From the NCBI RefSeq assembly GCF_009711345.1, contig NZ_SMMA01000066.1, positions 1 to 64,000 on the forward strand: 64,000 nucleotides of DNA. The letters are read 5' to 3'. A program made the position numbers and the translations under genes. Under the pieces are notes generated by a model that was not told the DNA's origin, ran no database searches, and saw only the letters and a list, made by a program, of their open reading frames with translations. Positions 1 to 8,624 of this stretch are shown piece by piece. Position 1 is the first letter of the stretch; each line of letters begins with the position of its first letter. The stretch comes from Pseudovibrio flavus (GTDB lineage Bacteria; Pseudomonadota; Alphaproteobacteria; Rhizobiales; Stappiaceae).

Positions 1-1923
1 CCAACGGCTTCTGCAGAGTTCTATAAATCCATTCAACATTGGATCGAAACCAATGTCGGCTGGCTTTATGTACTCGGCGTTGCCGTTTTCTTGATTTTCA
101 TCTTCCTTGTCATGGTGAGCCGCTTTGGTGACATCAAGCTTGGTCCTGACCATGCTGTGCCGGATTATAGCTACGCGAGTTGGTTCGCGATGCTGTTCTC
201 TGCTGGTATGGGTATTGGTCTTGTGTTCTTCGGCGTTGGTGAGCCGGTGATGCACTTCCTAGCGCCGCCGACTGGGGATCCTCAGTCTGTCGAGGCTGCA
301 CGGGAAGCGTTGAAGATCACCATGTTCCACTGGGGTCTGCATGGTTGGGCTGTATACGGCGTTGTTGCGCTGTGTTTGGCTTACTTCACCTATCGCCACC
401 ATCTGCCGTTGCTGCCACGTTCTGCTCTGTATCCGCTGATCGGTGAGCGCATCTACGGCCCGATCGGTCATGCAGTCGATATCTTTGCTGTGGTTGGTAC
501 GCTGCTGGGTGTTGCAACATCGCTCGGTTACGGCGCGATGCAGGTGAACTCTGGTCTGAACTATCTGTTTGGAATTACTGTATCTACCGAAGTTCAGATT
601 GTTCTGATCGGCATCATCACCTTGATGGCGACATGCTCTGTGTTCTCCGGTTTGGATCGCGGCGTTAAAAGACTGAGTGAGCTCAACCTCGTTCTTGCAT
701 TCAGCCTTCTTGCTCTGGTGCTAATCGTTGGTCCGACTGTTTACCTGCTGAAGACCTTGGTTCAGAACGCCGGTGCTTACCTGAGCGACCTCGTCGATAA
801 AACCTTCAACTTGTATGCATACCAGCGTAAGGATGAATGGCTTGGCGGTTGGACGCTGCTCTATTGGGGCTGGTGGATTTCCTGGTCGCCATTCGTTGGT
901 ACCTTTATCGCCCGCGTTTCCAAGGGCCGTACCATTCGTGAGTTCCTGATCGGTATCTTGTTTGTGCCGACCGGTGTTTCCCTCGTCTGGTTCACCGTAT
1001 TTGGTAACAGTGGTATCGAACTCATCATGAACCATGGTGGCGAGTCTCTCGTTACCGCCATTAACACGGATGTGTCCGTCGCGCTCTTCAAGTTCTTTGA
1101 ATACCTGCCGCTGACGAGCGTTCTATCCGGTATCGCGATTGTTCTGGTTGTGGTGTTCTTTGTGACATCCTCTGACTCTGGCTCTCTCGTTATCGACAGT
1201 CTGACCTCTGGCGGTGAGATGGATAGTCCAGTTTGGCAGCGTGTGTTCTGGGCTTTGCTTCAGGGTGTTGTTGCTATCGTGCTGCTGTGGGCTGGTGGTC
1301 TTGCTGCGTTGCAGACTGCGACCATCGCCAGTGCGATGCCGTTCATTCTCGTTATGATGCTGATGTGCGTGGGCCTTTATAAGGCGTTGCAGGATGATGC
1401 TCTTCGTATGAAGAACTTGCAGCTTCACCATACTGCTGTTCAGTATAGTAAGGCCGGTGTTGACTGGCGACAGCGTATCCAGACCCTCAACTCCCAGCCG
1501 ACGCGTCGTGATGCAAACGAGTTCATGCGCAACGTTGCAAAGCCTGCTTTGGAGCGTGTGCGTGCTGAGTTCGAAGGGCAGGGCTTTGAGGTGGTTCTGA
1601 GCGGTGTTTCGCACCTGCGTCTGGAAATTAAGCAGAACGACCGTGACAGCTTTGTTTATGCGCTGCGCAAACGTTACTTCACTACCTCTATGGCGATGGG
1701 GCCGGGTGGTCTTGTGATCGACGAAGAGACCGAGGAAGAAGAAAACGAGAAGGCAGATCAGGACGATGGTACCTACTACTTCCGCGTTGAGGTCTTCCTT
1801 GAACAGGGGGGTCAGGAATACGACGTTATGGGCTACACCGAAGAGCAGATTATTGCTGATGTTGTGACCCAGTACGAACGTTACCTTCAGTACTTGCACC
1901 TTTCTCACGCCGAGCCTGTATAA
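1..1923 (+). CDS. betT: BCCT-family choline/betaine transporter, BetT type (5' end outside the window)
   Basis: Inner-membrane carrier of the betaine/carnitine/choline family, expected to take up choline for osmoprotection using an ion gradient. The frame is open from base 1, so the N-terminus is missing; 640 residues are visible. The family core is clear: glycine-rich segment SAGMGIGLVFFGVGEP near the start, then the signature YWGWWISWSPFVGTFIARVSKGRT and the downstream FFVTSSDSGS. After the last membrane segment comes a long cytoplasmic tail with EVFLEQGGQEYDVMGYT and a repeated pattern of acidic residues, as in the high-affinity choline carrier BetT rather than the shorter BetP/OpuD forms. 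The convergent downstream gene is betI-like, which supports choline as substrate. A strong terminator follows the stop. Substrate is inferred, not shown. Confidence 0.93.
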   Translation, partial: PTASAEFYKSIQHWIETNVGWLYVLGVAVFLIFIFLVMVSRFGDIKLGPDHAVPDYSYASWFAMLFSAGMGIGLVFFGVGEPVMHFLAPPTGDPQSVEAAREALKITMFHWGLHGWAVYGVVALCLAYFTYRHHLPLLPRSALYPLIGERIYGPIGHAVDIFAVVGTLLGVATSLGYGAMQVNSGLNYLFGITVSTEVQIVLIGIITLMATCSVFSGLDRGVKRLSELNLVLAFSLLALVLIVGPTVYLLKTLVQNAGAYLSDLVDKTFNLYAYQRKDEWLGGWTLLYWGWWISWSPFVGTFIARVSKGRTIREFLIGILFVPTGVSLVWFTVFGNSGIELIMNHGGESLVTAINTDVSVALFKFFEYLPLTSVLSGIAIVLVVVFFVTSSDSGSLVIDSLTSGGEMDSPVWQRVFWALLQGVVAIVLLWAGGLAALQTATIASAMPFILVMMLMCVGLYKALQDDALRMKNLQLHHTAVQYSKAGVDWRQRIQTLNSQPTRRDANEFMRNVAKPALERVRAEFEGQGFEVVLSGVSHLRLEIKQNDRDSFVYALRKRYFTTSMAMGPGGLVIDEETEEEENEKADQDDGTYYFRVEVFLEQGGQEYDVMGYTEEQIIADVVTQYERYLQYLHLSHAEPV

Positions 1924-1946
1924 AGTTCTCGAAATGTTGAAAAAAG

Positions 1947-1976
1947 AAGCCCGCGCAAATTGCGCGGGCTTTTTTA
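1947..1976 (+). terminator. Rho-independent terminator after betT
   Basis: GC-rich stem AAGCCCGCGC / GCGCGGGCTT with a short AAATT loop, followed by a run of T, 24 bases after the betT stop codon. Confidence 0.9.
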
Positions 1977-2109
1977 GTCAGGAATGACTGCTCGAGGCCC
2001 CAAGAGGGAGAGAAGGGGCTTTGAGCAACAATGGGAAGAGCTGAGTTGCTGGACGCGAATTGCAAATCAGCTCCGATGTCTCTTGTATATTTAAATATGA
2101 GTAATTGAG

Positions 2110-2712
2110 TCAAGTTAAAGTTTTGATGGTGCTGAAGCTGTCGAGGCATTTTTCTACATAGTCTTGCACAAGGGCCTTTGCAGGCCCATCGGCTGGGCTA
2201 TTCGATGTAAGGGCGCATTGGAGCCACAGGCCGTCTATAAGCGCAGCTGTTCCACGTGCTGCCATCTCAGCCGAGGCTTTGTCTCCGAGCTTGGAATACT
2301 CTGCCAGCAAGTTTGAAATTAGACGGCGATGATAGATCGTGAGTAGGCGGCGTGTTCGCGGGTCTGTTCTGGCGAGAACGTAGAAGGCAAGCCATGCAGA
2401 GATAACTGGCGCCGTGAACTGCATTTCAGTGAAGTTCACTTGTACGATGGCAAGGATGCGCTCTCTCGGTGATTTTGAGCCATCCAGTCTATCGCGTGCT
2501 TGCTGCCGAAGGTCTTTGAGCAGCGAGATCATCGTCGCGTTAAGAAGGGCATCCTTCGAGCCGAAGTAGTGGTGGGGTAGGCCTGTTGAGACGCCTGCGC
2601 GGCGGGATATCTCGGCCATAGTTGTTTTGGCGTACCCATGCTCGTGAATGGCTTCAATCGTTGCCTGAATGATTGCGGACTTTCTAATGTCCTCCATTCC
2701 CACCTTCGGCAT
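2110..2712 (-). CDS. betI: TetR-family repressor, BetI type
   Basis: DNA-binding repressor of choline/glycine-betaine genes. The 200-residue product starts MPKVGMEDIRK, very like BetI (MPKVGMEPIRR), with the HTH TMAEISRRAGVSTGLPHHYFGSKD at about residues 27-50 and the BetI-like segment RRLISNLLAEY plus AALIDGLWLQCAL. I chose the ATG at 2712 rather than the one 18 bases upstream because it has an AAGGGA ribosome site 6 bases before it and gives the family N-terminus. The gene converges on the choline transporter gene. The betAB dehydrogenase genes normally near betI are not in the window, so its targets may lie elsewhere. Confidence 0.9.
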   Translation of the reverse strand: MPKVGMEDIRKSAIIQATIEAIHEHGYAKTTMAEISRRAGVSTGLPHHYFGSKDALLNATMISLLKDLRQQARDRLDGSKSPRERILAIVQVNFTEMQFTAPVISAWLAFYVLARTDPRTRRLLTIYHRRLISNLLAEYSKLGDKASAEMAARGTAALIDGLWLQCALTSNSPADGPAKALVQDYVEKCLDSFSTIKTLT

Positions 2713-3501
2713 GTCTGTTCCCTTCATCATTCACGAAACGTGTTGGTGTGCTTCGTTTGATTCCGCCTAATCTAGTGGAAACTGCTGGGGGTGGAAGTCA
2801 CCTTTTTGCTATTTGGCGGCTGTTTTTATCTGATGCCGGACTCACGCTGTTGTACTGAGCTTGGTGTTTGGAAGGTTTGGCGTGTCGAACCAAAATAATG
2901 CGGCAGAATCGAGGGGGTGCGGTAATGTGTACACTGTAAAAGGACAGGAATTGTTGGTAATTTTGAATATAAGAAAATACAGCTTTTTTAAGTAACCTGA
3001 GGCGCGCTTTGCGCCTTTTTTGTGTCTGTATATCCTGTTACTGCTAATAGCGGCTAATATACTAGTGACTCTGTGTGGCTAACCGGATCTATTTGTTTTG
3101 GGTTATTTTCTATTCAGGCTGCGTTCATTTCTTCTTGCAGCCTCTCGATTAACTCCCTGGACATTACGTGTTTTCTGATATCTCAGATGACTAACGGTGA
3201 ATTCTATACTTCCCGCCGGCAACTTAAACGCGACCTCCTGCGTTTTTCGACGCGTTCTATTGTTCTAATTCTCTGCCATGCATGTTTATCGGGTTTTTGA
3301 AGTAAATTTTTAACTTGGCATAGTCAGATTGCTCGTTTTTGAAAGATTCTAGGTAGTATCATCTTTAACTACATACCGACGTTTGTGGTTGACCTTTCGA
3401 GGCTATCCTCCATATTAACTGCATGTAATCTTGCCATTCCTTTTGGGAAGGTGGTGCTGGATTCTATAATAAAAACACTGAAGAACAGTGAGTTATTTCA
3501 A
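2713..3501. other. Intergenic region without a convincing gene
   Basis: About 790 bases, AT-rich, carrying the betI promoter side, an isolated terminator at 3001-3021 and the upstream region of the DUF1269 gene. An open frame at 3073-3300 has no ribosome site and no recognisable composition or motif, so it is not called. Confidence 0.6.
3001..3021 (+). terminator. Isolated Rho-independent terminator
   Basis: GGCGC-GCTTT-GCGCC followed by six T and G. It does not follow any called plus-strand gene; the nearest plus gene ends about 1 kb upstream and already has its own terminator. It may end a small RNA or a short transcript starting near 2900. Confidence 0.65.
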
Positions 3502-4020
3502 ATGTCGAACCTTGTTGTAATTTCCTACCCTAGTTATGAGAAAGCTGAAGAAGTCCGGAAACAGCTTTTCACCTATCAGAAAGAGTATCTCATTCAGATG
3601 GGTGATGCGGTAATCGCTGAAAAGAAAGAAAACGGACACATCAAGCTACATCAAATTTTCAGTACCACTGCTGCAGGCGCTGCTACCGGAAGTCTATGGG
3701 GTCTTCTGATCGGCGTTCTTTTCTTTGTTCCTATCGCAGGTGTTGCTGTGGGCGCCGCTTCTGGCGCTTTGATGGGCGCGCTGACAGACTTCGGTATCAA
3801 CGACAAGTTCATGAAAGAGGTTGCCGGAAGCTTGCAGCCTGGCGGTGCAGCTCTGTTCGTCCTGATCAATCAGGTTACTTTGGACAAGGTTCTCGCCGGT
3901 CTGGAAGGCACCGGTGGTGTTGTTATGCAGACTTCGCTTGACCACACCAAAGAAGAAGAACTGCGCAAAGCTCTAGCGCAGCACATCAAAGATCACCCTG
4001 AATCAGAAATCAAAAGCTGA
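3502..4020 (+). CDS. DUF1269-family membrane protein, first gene of the acid-stress operon
   Basis: 172 residues. N-terminal alpha/beta part (SNLVVISYPSYEKAEEVRKQL), then a glycine/alanine-rich double membrane hairpin (GAATGSLWGLLIGVLFF and GVAVGAASGALMGAL) and a C-terminal soluble part with LQPGGAALFVLI, the typical DUF1269 order. These proteins are often linked to stress genes, but the molecular role is not known. The open frame extends to a GTG at 3385, but only the ATG at 3502 gives the family N-terminus. The ribosome site is weak. The dps start lies 20 bases after the stop, so the two genes are probably co-transcribed. Confidence 0.82.
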   Translation: MSNLVVISYPSYEKAEEVRKQLFTYQKEYLIQMGDAVIAEKKENGHIKLHQIFSTTAAGAATGSLWGLLIGVLFFVPIAGVAVGAASGALMGALTDFGINDKFMKEVAGSLQPGGAALFVLINQVTLDKVLAGLEGTGGVVMQTSLDHTKEEELRKALAQHIKDHPESEIKS

Positions 4021-4040
4021 GTGCATGTGGAGACTTGAAA

Positions 4041-4547
4041 ATGAACCAGAATATCACCGGTTGGAAGCCTGAAAACTCTGACATTCATATCGGTATGAGT
4101 GAAGAGAACAGACAAGCAGTTTGCGATGAGCTGAACGAAATTCTCATCGACACTTATATGCTTACCATCAAGACCCACCTTTACCATTGGAATGTTACGG
4201 GCCCTATGTTCCGCAGCTTCCACCTCCTAACAGAAGAGCAGTACAAGAACCTTTTCGATGCTGTCGATGATATTGCTGAACGTATCCGGGCTCTTGGCCA
4301 CCTCGTCATTATTACTAAGGATGGTTTGAAAGGCGACAAGCTCGTCTCCCTTCCTGATAGTCCACCGGCTGCTGGTGAAATGGTTGCTCACCTTGCTGAA
4401 GACCACCAGCGCCTTATTCGTAAGATCCGTTTTGCAGCCGATGTCGCTGACGACGCCGATGACTATGTCAGCAACGATCTGATGGCAGACCGCCTTGCTT
4501 TCCATGAGAAAGCTCTCTGGATGCTTAACGCTCTTCAGGAGGTGTAA
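4041..4547 (+). CDS. dps: Dps ferritin-like DNA-protection protein
   Basis: Dodecameric miniferritin that oxidises and stores iron with peroxide and shields DNA in stress. 168 residues, the usual size. The ferroxidase segment HLYHWNVTGPMF is followed by FHLLTEEQY and DAVDDIAERIRALG, in the spacing of Dps helices A and B. The ATG at 4041 has a GGAG site 8 bases upstream and is preferred to the in-frame TTG at 4035. It lies between the DUF1269 gene (20 bp before) and gadB (66 bp after), placing iron/oxidative protection in the same probable transcript as acid resistance. Confidence 0.93.
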   Translation: MNQNITGWKPENSDIHIGMSEENRQAVCDELNEILIDTYMLTIKTHLYHWNVTGPMFRSFHLLTEEQYKNLFDAVDDIAERIRALGHLVIITKDGLKGDKLVSLPDSPPAAGEMVAHLAEDHQRLIRKIRFAADVADDADDYVSNDLMADRLAFHEKALWMLNALQEV

Positions 4548-4613
4548 GACCCCTACACGCTAATCCAACACGCTGACGAAAATAAGCACGCTACAAAAAT
4601 AAGGATATAGTCC

Positions 4614-6014
4614 ATGAGCGTTAATAAGCGGGACGAGCTGCGTTTCAGCATTCTGGATTCTGTGTTTGCTGGCAGTGATGTCAGCAAGCCTCTACCCAAA
4701 TACAAGTTCCCTGAGCAAGAGCAAAATGCACGCGAAATCATGCAGGTTGTTCTTGATGAGCTGTACCTCGACGGGAACCCACGTCAGAACCTAGCAACTT
4801 TCTGCCAGACTTGGGAGGAAGACGAGGTTCACAAGATCATGGATATGGCGATTGACCGTAACATGATCGACAAGAGTGAGTATCCGCAGACCGCTGAGCT
4901 AGAAATGCGGTGTGTACATATGCTCGCTGATCTATGGAACTCCCCTGAAGCAACAACCACGATCGGCACCTCGACTGTAGGTTCCTCTGAAGCTTGTATG
5001 CTTGGTGGTCTTGCTGCGAAATGGCGTTGGAGAGAACGCCGTCGCGCTGAAGGTAAGTCTACCGACAAGCCGAACCTCGTATGTGGTCCCGTTCAGGTTT
5101 GTTGGCATAAATTCTGTCGCTATTGGGATATTGAAATCCGCGAATTGCCGATGGAAGAGGGTGCATTCCACATGACCCCCGAAGCCATGCTGAATGCAAT
5201 TGACGAAAACACCATCTGCGTTGTTCCAACCTTCGGTGTTACCTACACTGGCCAGTACGAGTTCGTTGAACCAATCGCCAAAGCGCTTGATGAATACGAA
5301 AAGAAGACCGGTATCAGTATCGACATTCACGTTGATGCGGCTTCCGGTGGTTTCCTTGCTCCGTTCTGCGCACCAGAAGTTATCTGGGACTTCCGCCTGC
5401 CTCGCGTAAAATCCATCAGCACCTCCGGCCATAAATATGGTCTTGCCCCACTTGGTGCAGGTTGGGTTGTTTGGCGTGATGAAAAAGAACTCTCCAAGGA
5501 TCTGATCTTCTCCGTGCCTTATCTTGGCGGTGAAGTGGGTACATTGGCCATTAACTTCTCCCGTCCAGCGGGTCAGGTGATCGCCCAGTACTATCTGCTT
5601 AACCGTTTGGGCCGTGAGGGCTACCGTCGTGTCCAGCAGGCTTGCTACGACACCACCATGTGGCTCTCGGAGGAAATCGCCAAGCTTGGTCCGTTTGAAT
5701 TCATCAATACCGGTGATCCGAAGGAAGGTATTCCTGCGGTTTGCTTCAAGGTGAAGGATGGCGTGACGCTCCCTTACTCCCTCTACGATCTAAGTGCAAA
5801 ACTGCTTGAACGTGGTTGGCAGGTTCCTGCCTTCAAACTTCCAGCAAACGTGGCAAACATTGATGTGATCCGCATCATGGTTCGTCAGGGCGTTAGCCGT
5901 GACCTTGCTGCGCTTCTTCTGGAAGACATGCAAAGAGCGATTGCGCACTTTGAAAATCACCCAGTCAGCGTTCCACTCACCGAAAAAGAACGCGGCTCTT
6001 ACAAGCATAACTAA
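4614..6014 (+). CDS. gadB: Glutamate decarboxylase (PLP enzyme)
   Basis: Converts glutamate to GABA and CO2, consuming one cytoplasmic proton. 466 residues, the same length as E. coli GadB. The cofactor lysine is Lys274 in [13 protein letters not shown]. Other family segments are [30 protein letters not shown] and [11 protein letters not shown]. The C-terminus ends in His465 followed by one residue, matching the C-terminal His465 that in E. coli closes the active site at neutral pH, so pH-gating is likely kept. Start ATG with AAGGA upstream. gadC follows after 25 bases. Confidence 0.97.
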   Translation: MSVNKRDELRFSILDSVFAGSDVSKPLPKYKFPEQEQNAREIMQVVLDELYLDGNPRQNLATFCQTWEEDEVHKIMDMAIDRNMIDKSEYPQTAELEMRCVHMLADLWNSPEATTTIGTSTVGSSEACMLGGLAAKWRWRERRRAEGKSTDKPNLVCGPVQVCWHKFCRYWDIEIRELPMEEGAFHMTPEAMLNAIDENTICVVPTFGVTYTGQYEFVEPIAKALDEYEKKTGISIDIHVDAASGGFLAPFCAPEVIWDFRLPRVKSISTSGHKYGLAPLGAGWVVWRDEKELSKDLIFSVPYLGGEVGTLAINFSRPAGQVIAQYYLLNRLGREGYRRVQQACYDTTMWLSEEIAKLGPFEFINTGDPKEGIPAVCFKVKDGVTLPYSLYDLSAKLLERGWQVPAFKLPANVANIDVIRIMVRQGVSRDLAALLLEDMQRAIAHFENHPVSVPLTEKERGSYKHN

Positions 6015-6039
6015 AACAATAACCTTGTGAGATAATAGA

Positions 6040-7566
6040 ATGTCCGATGCAACTACGAGCAAGACTCAGCAACCCAGTGCGGCTGGTGTAGTCAAGATTT
6101 CGGTCTTTACACTGGCAATTATGAACGTTGCGGCGGTGGTAAGCCTTCGAGGCTTGCCAGCAGAGGCGGTATACGGGCTTGGTTCCATTTTCTACTACCT
6201 CTTTGCGGCGGTGTTCTTCCTGATCCCAGTGTCCCTGGTTGCAGCGGAGCTCGCGTCCTCGCTCCCCCAGAAAGGTGGTGTGTTCCGCTGGGTGGGCGAG
6301 GCGTTTGGGCCAAAGCTGGGTTTCCTGGCTATCTGGCTCCTCTGGATTGAAAGTACAATCTGGTTCCCAACCGTTCTTACCTTTGCGGCTGTGTCCCTAG
6401 CCTTTATTGGTCCCGACCAAACATGGGATCAGGCGCTGTCAGCCAACAAAATGTATGTGCTGATTACCTGTCTGGTTGTTTACTGGGGTGCAACGCTGGT
6501 CAACCTTCGCGGTGTTGGCGCTCTTGCAAAGCTCAGTAAATATGGCGCCATGATCGGTACCATTATTCCGGGTGCTATCATTATTCTCTTCGGTATTCTC
6601 TGGGTGGTTATGGGTAAGCCAATCCAGATGCCAATTCGCGAAGCAGATCTCTTCCCGGATCTAACCAACCTGAACAACCTCGTTCTCGCCTCCAGTATCT
6701 TCCTGTTCTATGCAGGTATGGAAATGAGTGCGGTGCACGTTCGTGAAATTGAAAACCCAACCAAGAACTATCCTAAAGCGATCTTCCTTTCCTCAATCAT
6801 CACCGTTGTACTGTTTGTGCTTGGTACCTTGGCGATCGGCTTCATTATTCCTCAAAGTGAAATCAACCTGACCCAGAGTCTTCTGGTTGCCTACTTTGAC
6901 TATTTTGATGCCCTAGGCATTGGCTTCCTTGCCCCTGTTATGGCTGTTGCCCTGGCAGTTGGTGTTTTGGCTGGTGTGTCTACGTGGATCGGTGGTCCTA
7001 GCCGTGGTCTTCTTTCCGTTGGTCACGCTGGCTATCTGCCTCCATTCATGCAGAAAACCAACAAGAATGGCGTTCAGGTAAACATCCTGCTCATTCAGGG
7101 TAGTGTTGTAACCCTTCTCGTCCTGCTCTTTGTTGTTCTGCCTTCCGTACAGGCTGCCTACCAGATCCTGTCACAGCTCACCATCATGCTCTATCTGATC
7201 ATGTACATGTTGATGTTTGCGGCTGCGATCTACCTGCGCTTCAGAGAGCCAGACCTTGAACGCCCTTACCGTGTTCCTGGTGGCAAGTTCGGTATCATCA
7301 TCGTAGGCGGTATTGGTCTTGTGGGTGCGCTCCTTGCCTATGGCCTAAGCTTCTTGCCTCCTGCTCAGATCGAAATCGGCAGCAGCACAGAGTGGATTGG
7401 CTTCTTGATCCTCGGCAACGTTGTATTCGTGTCCATTCCTTTCATCATCTACGCCCTGCGTAAACCAAGCTGGAAAATTCCATCTGATGAAGGCGATCTA
7501 GAACCGTTCACATGGCAGACCGATGCGGCAGCAGATGCTGCAGCAAAGAGCCACGAAGCTAAATAA
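6040..7566 (+). CDS. gadC: Glutamate/GABA antiporter
   Basis: Inner-membrane APC-family exchanger that brings in glutamate (or glutamine) and exports GABA. 508 residues with about 12 membrane segments. The first has the family pattern MNVAAVVSLRGLPAEAVYG, followed by FFLIPVSLVAAELASSLPQKGGVFRW; later FYAGMEMSAVHVREIENP is typical of GadC. The soluble C-terminal tail after about residue 470 (acidic, then alanine-rich) is where E. coli GadC has the plug that blocks the channel at neutral pH; it is present but its sequence differs. Encoded between gadB and glsA with short gaps. Confidence 0.95.
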   Translation: MSDATTSKTQQPSAAGVVKISVFTLAIMNVAAVVSLRGLPAEAVYGLGSIFYYLFAAVFFLIPVSLVAAELASSLPQKGGVFRWVGEAFGPKLGFLAIWLLWIESTIWFPTVLTFAAVSLAFIGPDQTWDQALSANKMYVLITCLVVYWGATLVNLRGVGALAKLSKYGAMIGTIIPGAIIILFGILWVVMGKPIQMPIREADLFPDLTNLNNLVLASSIFLFYAGMEMSAVHVREIENPTKNYPKAIFLSSIITVVLFVLGTLAIGFIIPQSEINLTQSLLVAYFDYFDALGIGFLAPVMAVALAVGVLAGVSTWIGGPSRGLLSVGHAGYLPPFMQKTNKNGVQVNILLIQGSVVTLLVLLFVVLPSVQAAYQILSQLTIMLYLIMYMLMFAAAIYLRFREPDLERPYRVPGGKFGIIIVGGIGLVGALLAYGLSFLPPAQIEIGSSTEWIGFLILGNVVFVSIPFIIYALRKPSWKIPSDEGDLEPFTWQTDAAADAAAKSHEAK

Positions 7567-7586
7567 AGGGATGGCAGGAGAGACCT

Positions 7587-8528
7587 ATGTCTGAGAACTA
7601 TTCAGATGCCATGCTTAAACAGGCAGTAGGAACTGCCCACAAAGAGGCACTCAAGGAAACTGCAGGCGAAAATGCCAGCTACATTCCTTATCTGGCTTCG
7701 GTCGACTCCAACCTCTGCGGTGCCGCTATCGTCACCGCAGATGGCCGGGTCTTTGAAGCTGGTGACAGTCGGTTTGAATTTGCAATCGAGTCCATCTCCA
7801 AGGTGTTTACACTGGCTCTGGTGATGGATGAGGTTGGCGCTCCGGCTATTCGTGACAAAGTGGGCGCGAACCCAACCGGTATGCCGTTCAACTCCGTGCT
7901 TGCGCTGGAACTGGCAAAAGGCAAGCCGTTGTCTCCATTGGTCAATGCGGGTGCTATTGCTACAGCAAGTCTGGTGACTGGCAGTGATACCGAGGCCCGT
8001 TGGCAGAGAATTCTAGATATGCAGTCTGCGTTCGCTGGCAGAGGCATCTCTTTGAGTGACGAAGTCAACGAGTCTGAGCAGACAACCAACTTCCACAATA
8101 GAGCGATCGCTTGGATCCTCTATTCCGCTGGAACTTGCTACTCTGATCCACTGGAAGCGCTGGATATCTACACCCGTCAGTGTTCCACGCTTATTAGCGC
8201 GGTGGACTTGGCAACCATGGGTGCGACACTGGCTAATCATGGTGTGAACCCTGTTACCGGCAAAACCGTCATCAAGAAGGAAAACACCCAGCACATCCTT
8301 GCTGAGATGATGATGGAAGGGCTCTACACAGCTTCTGGCGACTTTGCCTATGAGGTTGGCCTTCCAGGTAAAAGCGGTGTTGGTGGCGGTATTCTGGCCG
8401 TTGTGCCGGGCAAGATGGCTATTGCCGGATTTGCTCCACCGCTTGATCCAAGTGGTAATAGTATTCGCGGTCAGGCTGCGGTGCGATCTGTTGCGACGCA
8501 GCTTAACCTCAATCTCTTTGCTCAATAA
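7587..8528 (+). CDS. glsA: Glutaminase A
   Basis: Hydrolyses glutamine to glutamate and ammonia; the ammonia can take up a proton, and the glutamate feeds GadB. 313 residues, standard length. The serine-lysine catalytic pair is in IESISKVFTLAL; other family segments are NPTGMPFNS, VNAGAIATASL and GKSGVGGGILAVVPGK. AGGAGAG ribosome site just upstream of the ATG. Last gene of the operon, ended by a palindromic terminator. A glsA gene next to gadBC is known in Brucella and in enteric glutamine-dependent acid resistance. Confidence 0.95.
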   Translation: MSENYSDAMLKQAVGTAHKEALKETAGENASYIPYLASVDSNLCGAAIVTADGRVFEAGDSRFEFAIESISKVFTLALVMDEVGAPAIRDKVGANPTGMPFNSVLALELAKGKPLSPLVNAGAIATASLVTGSDTEARWQRILDMQSAFAGRGISLSDEVNESEQTTNFHNRAIAWILYSAGTCYSDPLEALDIYTRQCSTLISAVDLATMGATLANHGVNPVTGKTVIKKENTQHILAEMMMEGLYTASGDFAYEVGLPGKSGVGGGILAVVPGKMAIAGFAPPLDPSGNSIRGQAAVRSVATQLNLNLFAQ

Positions 8529-8550
8529 GGGCATGGCGATGCTAAAGCAA

Positions 8551-8577
8551 AAAGGGCGGAAATTTCCGCCCTTTTTT
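8551..8577. terminator. Bidirectional terminator between glsA and nagA
   Basis: Perfect 24-base palindrome AAAGGGCGGAAA / TTTCCGCCCTTT with T runs on both strands, between the convergent genes glsA and nagA. Confidence 0.9.
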
Positions 8578-8624
8578 GTTGCTTGGATGAGCCTTGGTGC
8601 ACTCGCAAGGCCGATGCTTGTCTC

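Noticed and set aside
3073-3300. 75-residue open frame before the acid operon
   Set aside because: No ribosome site, no family motif, atypical composition.
3314-3333. Sigma-54-like TTGGCAT...TTGCTC before the DUF1269 gene
   Set aside because: GG and GC are 12 bases apart, not the required 10.
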